Of a stretch of 64,000 nucleotides of DNA, positions 18,626 through 27,607 are shown in pieces (the stretch's first letter is position 1; each line of letters starts with the position of its first letter). Below the pieces are notes generated by a model. The model saw nothing but the letters and a program-made list of their open reading frames with translations, made no database searches and was not told the origin of the DNA. Made by a program: the position numbers and the translations under genes. Source of the DNA: Vibrio sp. JPW-9-11-11 (GTDB lineage: Bacteria; Pseudomonadota; Gammaproteobacteria; Enterobacterales; Vibrionaceae); contig NZ_SZQJ01000004.1 of NCBI RefSeq assembly GCF_013369335.1, positions 496,001 to 560,000 on the forward strand, read 5' to 3'.

Positions 18626-20113
18626 ATGCGCTTAAATCAGCTTGTTCTATTCATTTCTAAATGCCCAGAAGAGTACACTGGCGCCAAGCACATTGAAATG
18701 CCTGAAAGTGGCGGTTCGATAGGTAGGGCTGCGGGTTGTACTGTATCTCTTGCAGACCATAACCGATTCATATCCAGTACTCACTGCCTGGTGAGTATTT
18801 ATGGTGATACTCACTACATTAGTGATGTAAGTACTAATGGGACTATGATCAATGGCCATAAAATACTTAAAAATCAGCCAGTGTCTATATGTGATGGCGA
18901 CGTTATTTCACTCGGACAATATGAGATCGGCGTTTCACTCGAACTTGTAACCACTAGTCAAGATATAGCGGCTGACATTGCGCCTGAAAGGGTGTCGAAT
19001 GATCCACTTATCAACTTAGGCGAAGCAATGGTCGAGGAAGTAGACCAGAGCGGTGTGCTAGAAGATCTGTTTATGGAAACAAAACAGCAAGAAGTTGACA
19101 GCCACGATCCAGTCGCACACCTTAATTTTTCTATGCAGAAAGATGACGATTATCTGATCAAGGACGTGGATGGGCCAGAACAAGCTAAGTCTTTTTCAAT
19201 TGAAAGCACACGTCAGATGACAGATGACAGCTTTAGTATTCACTCGGAATTTGATTTGCCAAGTTTAATACCTGAGGACTGGTTTGGCGGTGATAGTACG
19301 AGTCAATCGAGTGCTAGTGAATCAGAGAGTACGGTTAATCTTTCTACTGGAAAATCACAAAGTCCCAAAAGCGTACCGAAAAGTGCTTATACTATGCAGC
19401 CTGAAACGGTTGCACAGCCGAAAGTTAAACAAACGCTCACCTCCACTCAGGCTCCTGAAGCAGTTGGGCAAAAGTGGGAAGAGGTTACACAGCCATTTAC
19501 ACCTTCATCTCATCAAGCTGACCAACCAGAACAGTCGCAAAGTGATCCTAAAGTGGGGTTATTCACTAGTGAACCTGCAGAAAGTAAGAGCCTCGCTCAA
19601 TTTGACGATATCAGCCAAGCATTTTTCGAAGGTCTTGGTATTAATAATTCAGAATTAATCAGAAACGATACATCGCTTTTCAGGCAGATGGGAACGTGTC
19701 TGCGTTTATGTATGGATAACTTACAGAAAGACTTACGTGAAGTTGAAGCTTTAAAAGATGAACCGAGCGCAAATGAGCCTGCTGCTAACTTAGCAGAACT
19801 GATGCTCACCTTGGACAGTCAGAACTTGCTTTCACCTAATGAGCTGATTGAGCAAATGCTTGATGAGCTAAACGATCATCAAGTTATGTTTAACCGCGCC
19901 TTAAATGGCCTACTGGTAGAGCAATCAAGAACAAACGATCCTGAAGCTTTTGCGAATGAGCGTACCAAAGGATCTTTGTTTAAAACTAAATCTAGGCTTT
20001 GGACAGAGTATCTGGATTTTTACGCCAGCAATCGTCGTCAGTTCAACGAAGGTTCATTGAACGGGCTGATTAAGAAAAACTACAACAAAGCTTTAAAGGG
20101 AAACCATGCGTAG
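18626..20113 (+). CDS. tagH: T6SS FHA-domain protein TagH
   Basis: 495 residues. An N-terminal forkhead-associated domain (about 25-100) shows the phosphothreonine pocket motifs GGSIGR, SSTHC and STNGTMING. A long acidic, low-complexity linker (about 115-335) leads to the C-terminal TagH domain with LFRQMGTCLRLCMDNL and FYASNRRQFNEGSL. In T6SS threonine-phosphorylation pathways the FHA protein is the target of the kinase, here probably the product of 3361-5352. Its stop overlaps the tssJ start by 8 bases. Confidence 0.92.
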   Translation: MRLNQLVLFISKCPEEYTGAKHIEMPESGGSIGRAAGCTVSLADHNRFISSTHCLVSIYGDTHYISDVSTNGTMINGHKILKNQPVSICDGDVISLGQYEIGVSLELVTTSQDIAADIAPERVSNDPLINLGEAMVEEVDQSGVLEDLFMETKQQEVDSHDPVAHLNFSMQKDDDYLIKDVDGPEQAKSFSIESTRQMTDDSFSIHSEFDLPSLIPEDWFGGDSTSQSSASESESTVNLSTGKSQSPKSVPKSAYTMQPETVAQPKVKQTLTSTQAPEAVGQKWEEVTQPFTPSSHQADQPEQSQSDPKVGLFTSEPAESKSLAQFDDISQAFFEGLGINNSELIRNDTSLFRQMGTCLRLCMDNLQKDLREVEALKDEPSANEPAANLAELMLTLDSQNLLSPNELIEQMLDELNDHQVMFNRALNGLLVEQSRTNDPEAFANERTKGSLFKTKSRLWTEYLDFYASNRRQFNEGSLNGLIKKNYNKALKGNHA

Positions 20114-20609
20114 AATTATCGTATTATTTGGTTTTGCTCTACTACTGTCAGGGTGTGCAATGTGGGACCAGTTTAAAGAGTCTTCCGGTATTACTCCCGA
20201 AACATCATCCATTGAACTAGTTATCGAGGCTTCATCTATATTGAATGTTCGCAAAGGCGGGCAGTCATCCCCCGTTATTCTACGCATTCATGAACTCACA
20301 TCCCCGGTACTTTTCCGCAGCCTAGACTTCTTTGCTCTGTTTGAAAATGATAAAGCGTCGTTAGGTGATGAATACATCAAACGTTACGAATATCAAATTC
20401 AGCCGGGGGATAAGATTCACGAGCTGCTAATCTTAGCACCAGAAACAAGAGCAGTCGGTTTTTCGGTGGCGTTCCGCGATATCGACGGATCTTCATGGCG
20501 GCAGGTAGAAATCATTGAAGAGAAGAGCGAATACTTTTTGAACCTCAACATCGAAGGCAGTGAGTTAACATCAAACAATACTCGCGGCATTGAACAAGTT
20601 TACTTTTAA
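20106..20609 (+). CDS. tssJ: T6SS outer-membrane lipoprotein TssJ
   Basis: 167 residues. A lipoprotein signal peptide with lipobox LSGC puts the acylated Cys at residue 17. The mature part is a beta sandwich with PVILRIHELTSPVLFRSLDF near residue 57, the typical TssJ loop that meets TssM. It anchors the membrane complex to the outer membrane. tssJ starts inside the end of tagH and is followed after 11 bases by tssK, with GGGATAG as ribosome site. Confidence 0.94.
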   Translation: MRRIIVLFGFALLLSGCAMWDQFKESSGITPETSSIELVIEASSILNVRKGGQSSPVILRIHELTSPVLFRSLDFFALFENDKASLGDEYIKRYEYQIQPGDKIHELLILAPETRAVGFSVAFRDIDGSSWRQVEIIEEKSEYFLNLNIEGSELTSNNTRGIEQVYF

Positions 20610-20620
20610 GGGATAGAACC

Positions 20621-21946
20621 ATGTCTTTATACAATCCAGTTGTTTGGCAAGATGGAATGTTCATGAAGCCGCAGCATTTTCAGCAGCTTGACCGTTCGCA
20701 AAGTAAACTGTCTAGTATGCTAAGCTCCGTTTCATCGCCACTTCACTGGGGGATTAAACGACTAGAAATCAATACACAACTATTAGCGCTGGGTAAAATT
20801 GGAATAACGTGTGCAGAGGGTATTCTGCAAGATCGTACTCCTTTTGATCTGCCCTTGCTTGCTGAGCTACCTGAAGTAAAAGAAGTAGATCCATCCATAG
20901 CAGATAAAGTTGTTTATTTGTGTTGTCCACTGCCCTCGGAGAGAGCTGAGCTTTTTGGTAAACAAAAGGATGATGCTCGTTACACTATTGAGTCTCAGGA
21001 AGCAGTTGACTCTTGTTATGACTCTGACGACATCTCAAGTATTGCAATAGGAAAACTTAATTTTTGTTTGATGTACGACCATGAAGATAAAAGTGCCTAT
21101 ACCTCTATCCCTATTTTAAAAATTTCGGAAGTTAAGCCAGATGGAAGCGTGATTTTAGATGATAGCTTTATTCCAACCTGCATCGACATACATGCCTCTA
21201 CGGTATTAAGTAAGTTTTCGACTGAGTTTGCTTCTATGCTGAAACACAGAGCTGAGTCGATAGTAGAAAGGCTTGGGGTGGTCGATCAACAAGGCGTTTC
21301 ATCCGTGTCAGATTTTATGCTCTTGCAGGCACTTAATCGGTATGAACCGCTTTTTTGGCATTTTGAAAGTAGTGAGGGAATTCACCCGGAATCTCTGTAT
21401 CGTACATTGCTTCAAGCAGAAGGTGAGCTTTCTACGTTGTGTTCCGCGTCACGCAGGCCGATAGAATTTACCAAATACAATCATGGTGACTTGACTAGTT
21501 GTCTTTCGCGCACATTAGAAAGCGCAAAAACAACCTTAAGTGTCATGTCAGAACAGCGTGCTATTCCACTTACGCTCAAAGATCAAAACTATGGTATTAG
21601 GACGGCGGCTCTCCCAGATAGCAAGATTATTGAAACGACAACATTCATTCTTGCGGTGAAAGCGGATGTCACGCTAGATGTGTTGCATACCCAGTTCGTT
21701 AGCCAGACCAAGATTGGCTCAATCGATAACATCCGAGATCTCATAAATCTTCAGCTACCAGGCATTCGAATTAAACCTATGCCTGTAGTGCCAAGGTCTC
21801 TGCCTTACCACGCAGGTTACACCTATTTTGAACTTGATAAGAGTGGAGAGGAGTGGGCTGCATTGAAAAACACCGCAGCAATTGCAGTTCATGTCGCTGG
21901 TGATTTTGCTAACTTATCGTTGCAACTATGGGCCGTTCGTCTATGA
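20621..21946 (+). CDS. tssK: T6SS baseplate adaptor TssK
   Basis: 441 residues, family-standard length. The N-terminus NPVVWQDGMFMKPQHFQQLD is the TssK hallmark, and the C-terminal region carries LPGIRIKPMPVVPRSLPYHA followed by YFELDKSGEEW. TssK trimers link the baseplate to the TssL/TssM membrane complex. The stop overlaps the tssL start as ATGA. Confidence 0.96.
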   Translation: MSLYNPVVWQDGMFMKPQHFQQLDRSQSKLSSMLSSVSSPLHWGIKRLEINTQLLALGKIGITCAEGILQDRTPFDLPLLAELPEVKEVDPSIADKVVYLCCPLPSERAELFGKQKDDARYTIESQEAVDSCYDSDDISSIAIGKLNFCLMYDHEDKSAYTSIPILKISEVKPDGSVILDDSFIPTCIDIHASTVLSKFSTEFASMLKHRAESIVERLGVVDQQGVSSVSDFMLLQALNRYEPLFWHFESSEGIHPESLYRTLLQAEGELSTLCSASRRPIEFTKYNHGDLTSCLSRTLESAKTTLSVMSEQRAIPLTLKDQNYGIRTAALPDSKIIETTTFILAVKADVTLDVLHTQFVSQTKIGSIDNIRDLINLQLPGIRIKPMPVVPRSLPYHAGYTYFELDKSGEEWAALKNTAAIAVHVAGDFANLSLQLWAVRL

Positions 21947-22743
21947 GTTATGCTGAAACCGATGTAACGGTAGTTCTGTTCCAGCCAGAGCCCGGTAAGC
22001 CGTTGGAGGTGATGCCACCTCCAGATTTATCGCGCAATATAGCTGTGCAAAACTTAACGATTGAGACGATGGGAATCAACCCCCTAGTCGATCAGTTCTC
22101 TTGGCTAATTGCTACCTTGTCTTGTATGTCATCTATCCCATGGTTAGATGATCCTATGCCTTTTCGCGAAGAAGTCGCGCGTGAGATCCGCAAGGGTGAG
22201 CGTAAACTCAACGAGATGGAGCTTGACCGAGCTTCAGTATTGGTTATTCGCTACTGTTTATGCGCGGCTATTGATGAGTCGGTATGTCGACAGGAATGGG
22301 GGGCGAATAGCCATTGGAGTCAGAATAGTCTTTTGTCTGAGTTTCACAATGAGACATCAGGAGGCGACAAGTTCTTCGTCATTCTTGAAAGATTGAAAGC
22401 AGACCCGCGGAAGTATCGCCATGTCATAGAGTTCCTTTACCTTCTACTGCAACTTGGCTTCCAAGGCAAATATGGCCGAGAAGAGCGCGGAAATGAGAAA
22501 CTGACAGAGATAGGCAATACTATCTATCGCCTCGTGCGTGATGACCGCTTAGCGGAACAGGAAAAAGTCACACTGGTTAACCTAAAAGCCAAGTATTTGA
22601 AAAAACCGCTTAAGAAGGTGATTTCTCCTAAGCTAATTTTGGGTTTTAGTGCGTTTACCTTCGCCGTTATGTACGCAGCAACCTACATTGTTATCGACAT
22701 GAAATTCCAGAAATTATTAGAAGTGTATCAGCAGAGTATGTAA
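21943..22743 (+). CDS. tssL: T6SS inner-membrane protein TssL (DotU), short form
   Basis: 266 residues from the ATG at 21943 that overlaps the tssK stop; an in-frame ATG 15 bases upstream is less likely. The DotU cytoplasmic domain shows NPLVDQFSWLIATLS, the YCLCAAIDESV helix and FLYLLLQLGFQGKYG. A single C-terminal membrane helix (about 226-245) ends the protein. It has no OmpA-like peptidoglycan-binding extension, so anchoring to the wall must come from elsewhere. Confidence 0.95.
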   Translation: MSYAETDVTVVLFQPEPGKPLEVMPPPDLSRNIAVQNLTIETMGINPLVDQFSWLIATLSCMSSIPWLDDPMPFREEVAREIRKGERKLNEMELDRASVLVIRYCLCAAIDESVCRQEWGANSHWSQNSLLSEFHNETSGGDKFFVILERLKADPRKYRHVIEFLYLLLQLGFQGKYGREERGNEKLTEIGNTIYRLVRDDRLAEQEKVTLVNLKAKYLKKPLKKVISPKLILGFSAFTFAVMYAATYIVIDMKFQKLLEVYQQSM

Positions 22744-22823
22744 CTCAAAGTGAGATCTTCTGTCAGATTTTTAAGTTAGCGTGATTTTTTAGGTAAGTTC
22801 CGTGGAAATCACTAAGTATTTAG

Positions 22824-22846
22824 AGAGATTGCAATATGCGATCTCT
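22824..22846 (+). terminator. Probable intrinsic terminator between tssL and the PAAR effector gene
   Basis: A 9-bp stem with one G-U pair (AGAGATTGC with GCGATCTCT, 5-base loop) followed by TTTATTATT. It lies 80 bases after tssL and 38 bases before the PAAR gene, so the effector module may have its own promoter or depend on read-through. Confidence 0.65.
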
Positions 22847-22884
22847 TTTATTATTCACTCATTACATATTCATATGGATTGGTT

Positions 22885-25659
22885 ATGGGCGTAACAGTTT
22901 GTGCAAATGGACTCAGTGTGGTTCATAAAGGATCAGGTGGTGAAGCGAATGCCACGCTTCCCGATGTATGTCTAACAACAGTCGGTAACTCGGTAGTGCC
23001 TATACCGTATGGTAATAATGCTAAGTCTGCCGATTTAGCCGATGGCACTACAACAGTATCGATGGATGGCGGCAACAGCATAGCAATCAAAGGTAGTAAG
23101 TTCAGTGCCAGTACGGGTGATGCTGGCGGCGATAAAAAAGGCGTATCTTCAGGAACAATAGAAGCAGAAGCCGAATTTATCTCCGCTTCGCCGACCGTAA
23201 AGTTTGAAGGTAAGGGCGTGTGTCGTCTTTCCGATCAAATGACTATGAACAAAGCCAACACCATGTGTTTAGGTGGCGCCCAGAACCCATCAGTGACTGT
23301 GACGGAAGAAGCGGAAGGGACTTATACGGTTGATATTGAATGTCGTTATCCAGATGGTGTGCTTCTTAAGAACGCAGACTTTGACATTACCGACGTCTCC
23401 GGCGGTGTGCTTTCTTCCGGTCATATTGATGATTCTGGTAAAAGTATTGCGTCAGGCTTAAAACCTGGTCAAATCAAAATTCTTGCCAAAGAAAGTACGG
23501 ATGATTTTATCACGACACCTGTTCGCATCACTAACCCTCACTATCTGCCAGATTACAATGACTATGACTTTTTTGATAGGTCTGCTCAGGGGCAGCAAAC
23601 TTTCTGGCACCCAAACCGCATCGCCCCTCCAGTAGAAGGTTGGGGGACCATGGGCTCCAGTCTCACTGCTGACCGATATTTCGCTGATATTGTGAAAGAG
23701 GAAACGAAAGCTCATTTTGAATTTAGGCACCCTGAGTTTCAGTTCAGCGTATTGGCAGAGTCTCTAATCGCGGGGATTGATAGCCTCTCTGATGCCAGCT
23801 TTGACAGTGTACTGGTGAATGGCTTACCAATAGTGATGGAAGAAGGGGAAATACTGTCCGTCTTATTTCGTTTACCCAAGCATGAAACAGCAGACCGTAT
23901 GCTGGCTTACATGCGCGCTCGAGGTAAAGGTAATCCTCAGACTTTCATCAATAATTATCCTTGGGACAAAGCTAAGAAAAGCCTCAATTCAGAGATTGAA
24001 GGGTTGTTAAGCAAGATAAAAGGGCGTATTGAGTCTCTAAGATCTGAAGCTAGTCGGTTGAATTACGTTTACTTGTCTTCTGACATCTATAAAAAGCATG
24101 TAAGTACCATTGATACTTATGCTAAAAAACTGCCCGATAATCTCAGTCAAGCTTTCAAGCGTATGGAGAAGAAAGCGAACCAACTCATGAGTGATGTATC
24201 GGGTGTCTCGGTCATTCAAGCGCCTAATCATGTTTACTCTGCGGAAGCAGGGACTATTGAAGTTGTGGTTAATGCGATACAGAAAATAGATTTAGAGGAG
24301 CAGAAATGGGTCAAAGTCCGTGCAATATACTCCGATCGTTGGCAGACACCTATATATGCTCAAAACCTCAAAATAACTGCTAACTCAGTGGTGCATGAAG
24401 AGAACGCATCACTCAATGCTCTACCCTTGAATAGCACAGAATCTGAAACCATAGACTTGGCTGTCGAAACAAATCAAGTTGAGGGTGGTGTAGCGGTATT
24501 TGACACATTAAAACCTAACACAGATATGGTAACCGTAGAGTTCGTTGGCGAACCAGGTATTGAGGAGCAAATCGTCAATATCCAAGACAGCGTTGAGGCC
24601 ACACTTGATGGTACATACAACGCACTTATTGAGGACATGAAAGGGTTCCAACAACAATGGGATGAAGAGGGTTACTGGACTTTAGGCGATGGTGTGATTG
24701 ACGGTGCTCAAGCTTGGGGTGCTGGTATTGTTGATATGTTGTCTCCTAGTTTTTGGGGAGACGCTGCGGACACTATCTCAGATTTATCTTCTTCTGCTGT
24801 AGATAAATTGGCGATTTATTCAGTCGATAAGTTCAACTCGATCACCAAGGCAATGCTTAACGAGAAGGGGCAACTGAAAAATCCAACTTGGGTATTGGAA
24901 ACATTAGGAAGAGAGTTTGATTCATTCCAAGACAGTGTTTTTGAATCTGTCGATGAAGCAATTGAAGATGTAAGTAAGCTGTACGTGGAAAGTCAAGATG
25001 TTGTGCGAAAGCTAGAGTGTATTGCTAAGCATCGGCAGACGATTCTAGAATTGCCACAGAAAATCTCTAATGGTGATATCGATGCGGTTGAAACCTTTGT
25101 TGACACAGTGTTGATGGAGCTTGACCCTGATTGGGCACAGGAAATAAAGGGCCACGAACAGTTCCCTAACGCAATGGCAATCATAGAAGACCACGATACG
25201 ATTCTGACTTATGTGACTTATCTGTCTTTAATGCTTGAGGCTATTCCACCTAACTTCTATTTCTACTACGGCGGTAAAGCGGGTACATATTTGATCCTTG
25301 AACTGATTCTCACCGTTGTGCTGGCTATTTGTACGTTAGGCACAGGAGCAGCGGCTCGTATTGCGACGCTAGTAGCACGTTTTGCGGGAGGTGCTAAGAA
25401 GGTCAAGGGAATAAGAAATGCGGCTAAAGCTTTGGATTCATTTATTAAGGCAGTGGAAAGCTTGATTGATGTTCTGTCTGATTATCAGGAGCTAGCGGAA
25501 AAACTAGTCAAACGCCCACTTGGGAAATTTAAAGGCAAGGCTGTTACAACCATGACTGCGAAAAAGAAAGCGGTCAAACGAGACGCAAGCTGTAGGCTCT
25601 GTCATTCCAACCAACATAAAACGCCTCGTTATAAACGCGGTGAGTTAGATTATATTTAG
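22885..25659 (+). CDS. T6SS PAAR-like (DUF4150) spike/effector protein
   Basis: 924 residues from ATG at 22885. The DUF4150 PAAR-like domain covers about residues 1-135 (NSVVPIPYGNNAKSADLADG, KGVCRLSDQMTMNK, MCLGGAQNP). A transthyretin-like segment near 145-210, a long helical middle with possible coiled coil, and a hydrophobic pair near residues 805-835 follow. The tail is basic and ends with a CRLCH motif 21 residues from the stop. DUF4150 proteins sharpen the VgrG tip and carry toxins. The position matches VP1415 of V. parahaemolyticus. The nuclease domain expected at the C-terminus is instead in the next ORF, 10 bases downstream in another frame. Confidence 0.9.
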   Translation: MGVTVCANGLSVVHKGSGGEANATLPDVCLTTVGNSVVPIPYGNNAKSADLADGTTTVSMDGGNSIAIKGSKFSASTGDAGGDKKGVSSGTIEAEAEFISASPTVKFEGKGVCRLSDQMTMNKANTMCLGGAQNPSVTVTEEAEGTYTVDIECRYPDGVLLKNADFDITDVSGGVLSSGHIDDSGKSIASGLKPGQIKILAKESTDDFITTPVRITNPHYLPDYNDYDFFDRSAQGQQTFWHPNRIAPPVEGWGTMGSSLTADRYFADIVKEETKAHFEFRHPEFQFSVLAESLIAGIDSLSDASFDSVLVNGLPIVMEEGEILSVLFRLPKHETADRMLAYMRARGKGNPQTFINNYPWDKAKKSLNSEIEGLLSKIKGRIESLRSEASRLNYVYLSSDIYKKHVSTIDTYAKKLPDNLSQAFKRMEKKANQLMSDVSGVSVIQAPNHVYSAEAGTIEVVVNAIQKIDLEEQKWVKVRAIYSDRWQTPIYAQNLKITANSVVHEENASLNALPLNSTESETIDLAVETNQVEGGVAVFDTLKPNTDMVTVEFVGEPGIEEQIVNIQDSVEATLDGTYNALIEDMKGFQQQWDEEGYWTLGDGVIDGAQAWGAGIVDMLSPSFWGDAADTISDLSSSAVDKLAIYSVDKFNSITKAMLNEKGQLKNPTWVLETLGREFDSFQDSVFESVDEAIEDVSKLYVESQDVVRKLECIAKHRQTILELPQKISNGDIDAVETFVDTVLMELDPDWAQEIKGHEQFPNAMAIIEDHDTILTYVTYLSLMLEAIPPNFYFYYGGKAGTYLILELILTVVLAICTLGTGAAARIATLVARFAGGAKKVKGIRNAAKALDSFIKAVESLIDVLSDYQELAEKLVKRPLGKFKGKAVTTMTAKKKAVKRDASCRLCHSNQHKTPRYKRGELDYI

Positions 25660-25669
25660 GGTTTTAAAG

Positions 25670-26278
25670 ATGGGATATAGAAAAAATATTCTGAATCGCA
25701 TAAAAAATGATTTGTCGCATCCAATAAATCACGGGTTTAAGATGCAAGTTCACCACCTAGTCTCAAAAAATGGTGTGACTAAATCTGGAAAGAAAAGCAT
25801 TCTAGAAGCATATGGTTATGATATAAATTTAGCGGGTAATTTGGTTGCATTGCCATCAACATTAGATGGTGCATGCCATTTGAAAGTGCAGCTTCACAGA
25901 GGTAATCATACTACTCCTATAGAGGATAACGACAGTGATAAGGTGCACCCAATGTCTTATCACACTTATGTGAAAAAAATGCTAAAGCCAGCTGTCAGAG
26001 AAATAAAAACAAAATGTAAAACTAATGATATACAAAAAGTACAAGCGTATTTAAATCTGCATAGTCAAGTTATATTAGATGATATATCTGACTTTAGATT
26101 ACCATTGACGAGGGTTTTTAAAGCTTTTAAATCAGGTGCGGTTGGGTGTTTGGATGAAAAAGAAGTTGGTAGTTTAGCGAAGAAAATCAAACTGAATATC
26201 CCGTGTACTTGCGATCGCGTTCATTCAGAGTACAATTCATTTCCGTCAACAGGCTATACACTTAAGAGAGGTAGGTAA
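25670..26278 (+). CDS. AHH-family nuclease toxin ORF, separate from its PAAR carrier
   Basis: 202 residues. The HNH-fold AHH signature is clear: VHHLVSKNG near residue 24, the helix region YGYDINLAGNLVALPST, and the second histidine motif LHRGNHTTPIEDND. Toxins of this family cut DNA. It starts 10 bases after the PAAR stop, in the +1 frame; no in-frame stop lies between the PAAR stop and its ATG, so one base change would fuse the two. The ribosome site is poor. Base composition is visibly more AT-rich than the PAAR gene, as in exchanged toxin tips. It may be a natural separate cargo or a frameshifted C-terminus. Confidence 0.8.
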   Translation: MGYRKNILNRIKNDLSHPINHGFKMQVHHLVSKNGVTKSGKKSILEAYGYDINLAGNLVALPSTLDGACHLKVQLHRGNHTTPIEDNDSDKVHPMSYHTYVKKMLKPAVREIKTKCKTNDIQKVQAYLNLHSQVILDDISDFRLPLTRVFKAFKSGAVGCLDEKEVGSLAKKIKLNIPCTCDRVHSEYNSFPSTGYTLKRGR

Positions 26279-26892
26279 TGAAAAATTATAATGATGAATA
26301 CTATATTATTGAACAGGACTACTCCTTCGAAGATAATGCAGCATATCCATCCGAGTCTTCATCAAACTTTGACTACGATTATGATGAGTTAGTACTAGGA
26401 ACTAAGCCTTTAAAGTTTCACGCAGAAATCAGTGATGTAGGAGATTTTAAATCTTCTTATATTTTTCTTTACGATGGTCCTTCATTTCTTGTGAATACAG
26501 AGCTTAAAGAAAAAATAGACTTTGGCCTATATGGATCTCAATTCTTTCCTGCAATTATTGTCGGAGAAGACCAAGGAGTAAGAGATGATTTTTGGGTTCT
26601 TAATACCTATGACATGCTTGATGCTTTAGATGAAAATAAATCTGATGTTAAAACTATTCCCGAGAGTGTTGATGGTCTATCAATGAGTGGTTCGGTATTA
26701 AAGTATTCACTTGATTTTGAATTGCTTTCATCAATTCCAGAAGAAGAAAGACTAATATTTAAAATGTCGAATACAAGCACTGAACCTGTTTTTGTTCATG
26801 AGAAAATTGTAAGCATATTTAGGAAGCTATCAGTTCAAGGTGTGAAGTTTTATAAAGTCAGTGAATATGAATTCGGTGATGAGTTTCAATAA
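26278..26892 (+). CDS. Probable Imm11-type immunity protein
   Basis: 204 residues, strongly acidic at the N-terminus. It has no signal peptide, as expected for protection from a DNase acting in the cytoplasm. The ending HEKIVSIFRKLSVQGVKFYK and the central FFPAIIVGEDQGVRDDFWVL resemble the imm11/DUF1629 family. The start overlaps the nuclease stop by one base (TAATG), the usual coupling of toxin and immunity genes. It occupies the position of VP1416 in V. parahaemolyticus. Family assignment is by pattern only. The gene is as AT-rich as the toxin ORF. Confidence 0.75.
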   Translation: MKNYNDEYYIIEQDYSFEDNAAYPSESSSNFDYDYDELVLGTKPLKFHAEISDVGDFKSSYIFLYDGPSFLVNTELKEKIDFGLYGSQFFPAIIVGEDQGVRDDFWVLNTYDMLDALDENKSDVKTIPESVDGLSMSGSVLKYSLDFELLSSIPEEERLIFKMSNTSTEPVFVHEKIVSIFRKLSVQGVKFYKVSEYEFGDEFQ

Positions 26893-27158
26893 ACTAATTT
26901 GTTTTTTCCATAAAGAAATCGGTTGATGAATCCAAGTTTATTAAATTAAACCGCAAGCTGTTTGCTATTTGTACAATGTTTTACTACCGTAAAATTAAGT
27001 ACCCTGAGCATGCTTTAGGTACTTATTAAATCTATGTTCTATACGTAGTGTAGAAACTCTCATCGAATTAATAGTGAGTATATCTATGTTGAATTTAATG
27101 GATAATTTCATTGAACTTGATATGAGATATTTTAACATCTGAATATGTGTCTCGCATA

Positions 27159-27559
27159 ATGAAATACGATCTTTTCAAAGTGTCTGATTGGGAAAAGGAT
27201 CCCAGTCTGTAGATTCTTAATCTATATCGTGATAGTAGAGGAAGAAATCTTATCATTTTACTCGAACGAGTTTTGATGAAAACTCGTTCACTTTGAGAAT
27301 CGGGGTTTTATTGGTACAATGATAGTAGTTTGAAAAACGATTTCCGATGTATGCAGTAATCGGTATTGTACAGTCGTTGCTCCAGCAAGGTTTGAAATGG
27401 TTAGGTGTTCGTGTTGATTTCTCTAAGCAAGAGCATGTGCATCTTGAAGAGCGTTTAATATTTAAACTAGAAGAAGACTATGGCTTGGTGTTTATACACG
27501 AAAGCGTAATTGAACTGCTCAAAAAATCCGTCAAGGATGTATGGGTAAGAGATGTATAA
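27159..27559 (+). pseudogene. Decayed second immunity gene
   Basis: An immunity-like start (MKYDLFKVSDWEKDPSL) runs into an in-frame TAG at 27210-27212, continues in frame as ILNLYRDSRGRN to a TGA at 27294-27296, and is followed in another frame by an open segment of 70 codons (27347-27559). That last segment resembles the end of the intact immunity gene: EERLIFKLEEDYGLVFIHES against EERLIFKMSN and VFVHEK. It reads as a broken paralogue. The 26893-27158 stretch before it is AT-rich with no recognisable gene. An 11-bp perfect hairpin (27264-27289) lies within the remnant. Confidence 0.6.
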
Positions 27560-27582
27560 AAGGCGCCGAAAGGCGCTTTTTC
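27558..27582 (+). terminator. Intrinsic terminator after the immunity remnant
   Basis: GC-rich stem built from GCGCC and GGCGC around a GAAA loop, flanked by AAAA and TTTTT. It starts in the stop codon of the last immunity fragment, which suggests that this end was once a functional gene end. Confidence 0.75.
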
Positions 27583-27607
27583 TTTATCAGATTTAATAGT
27601 TTTAGAA

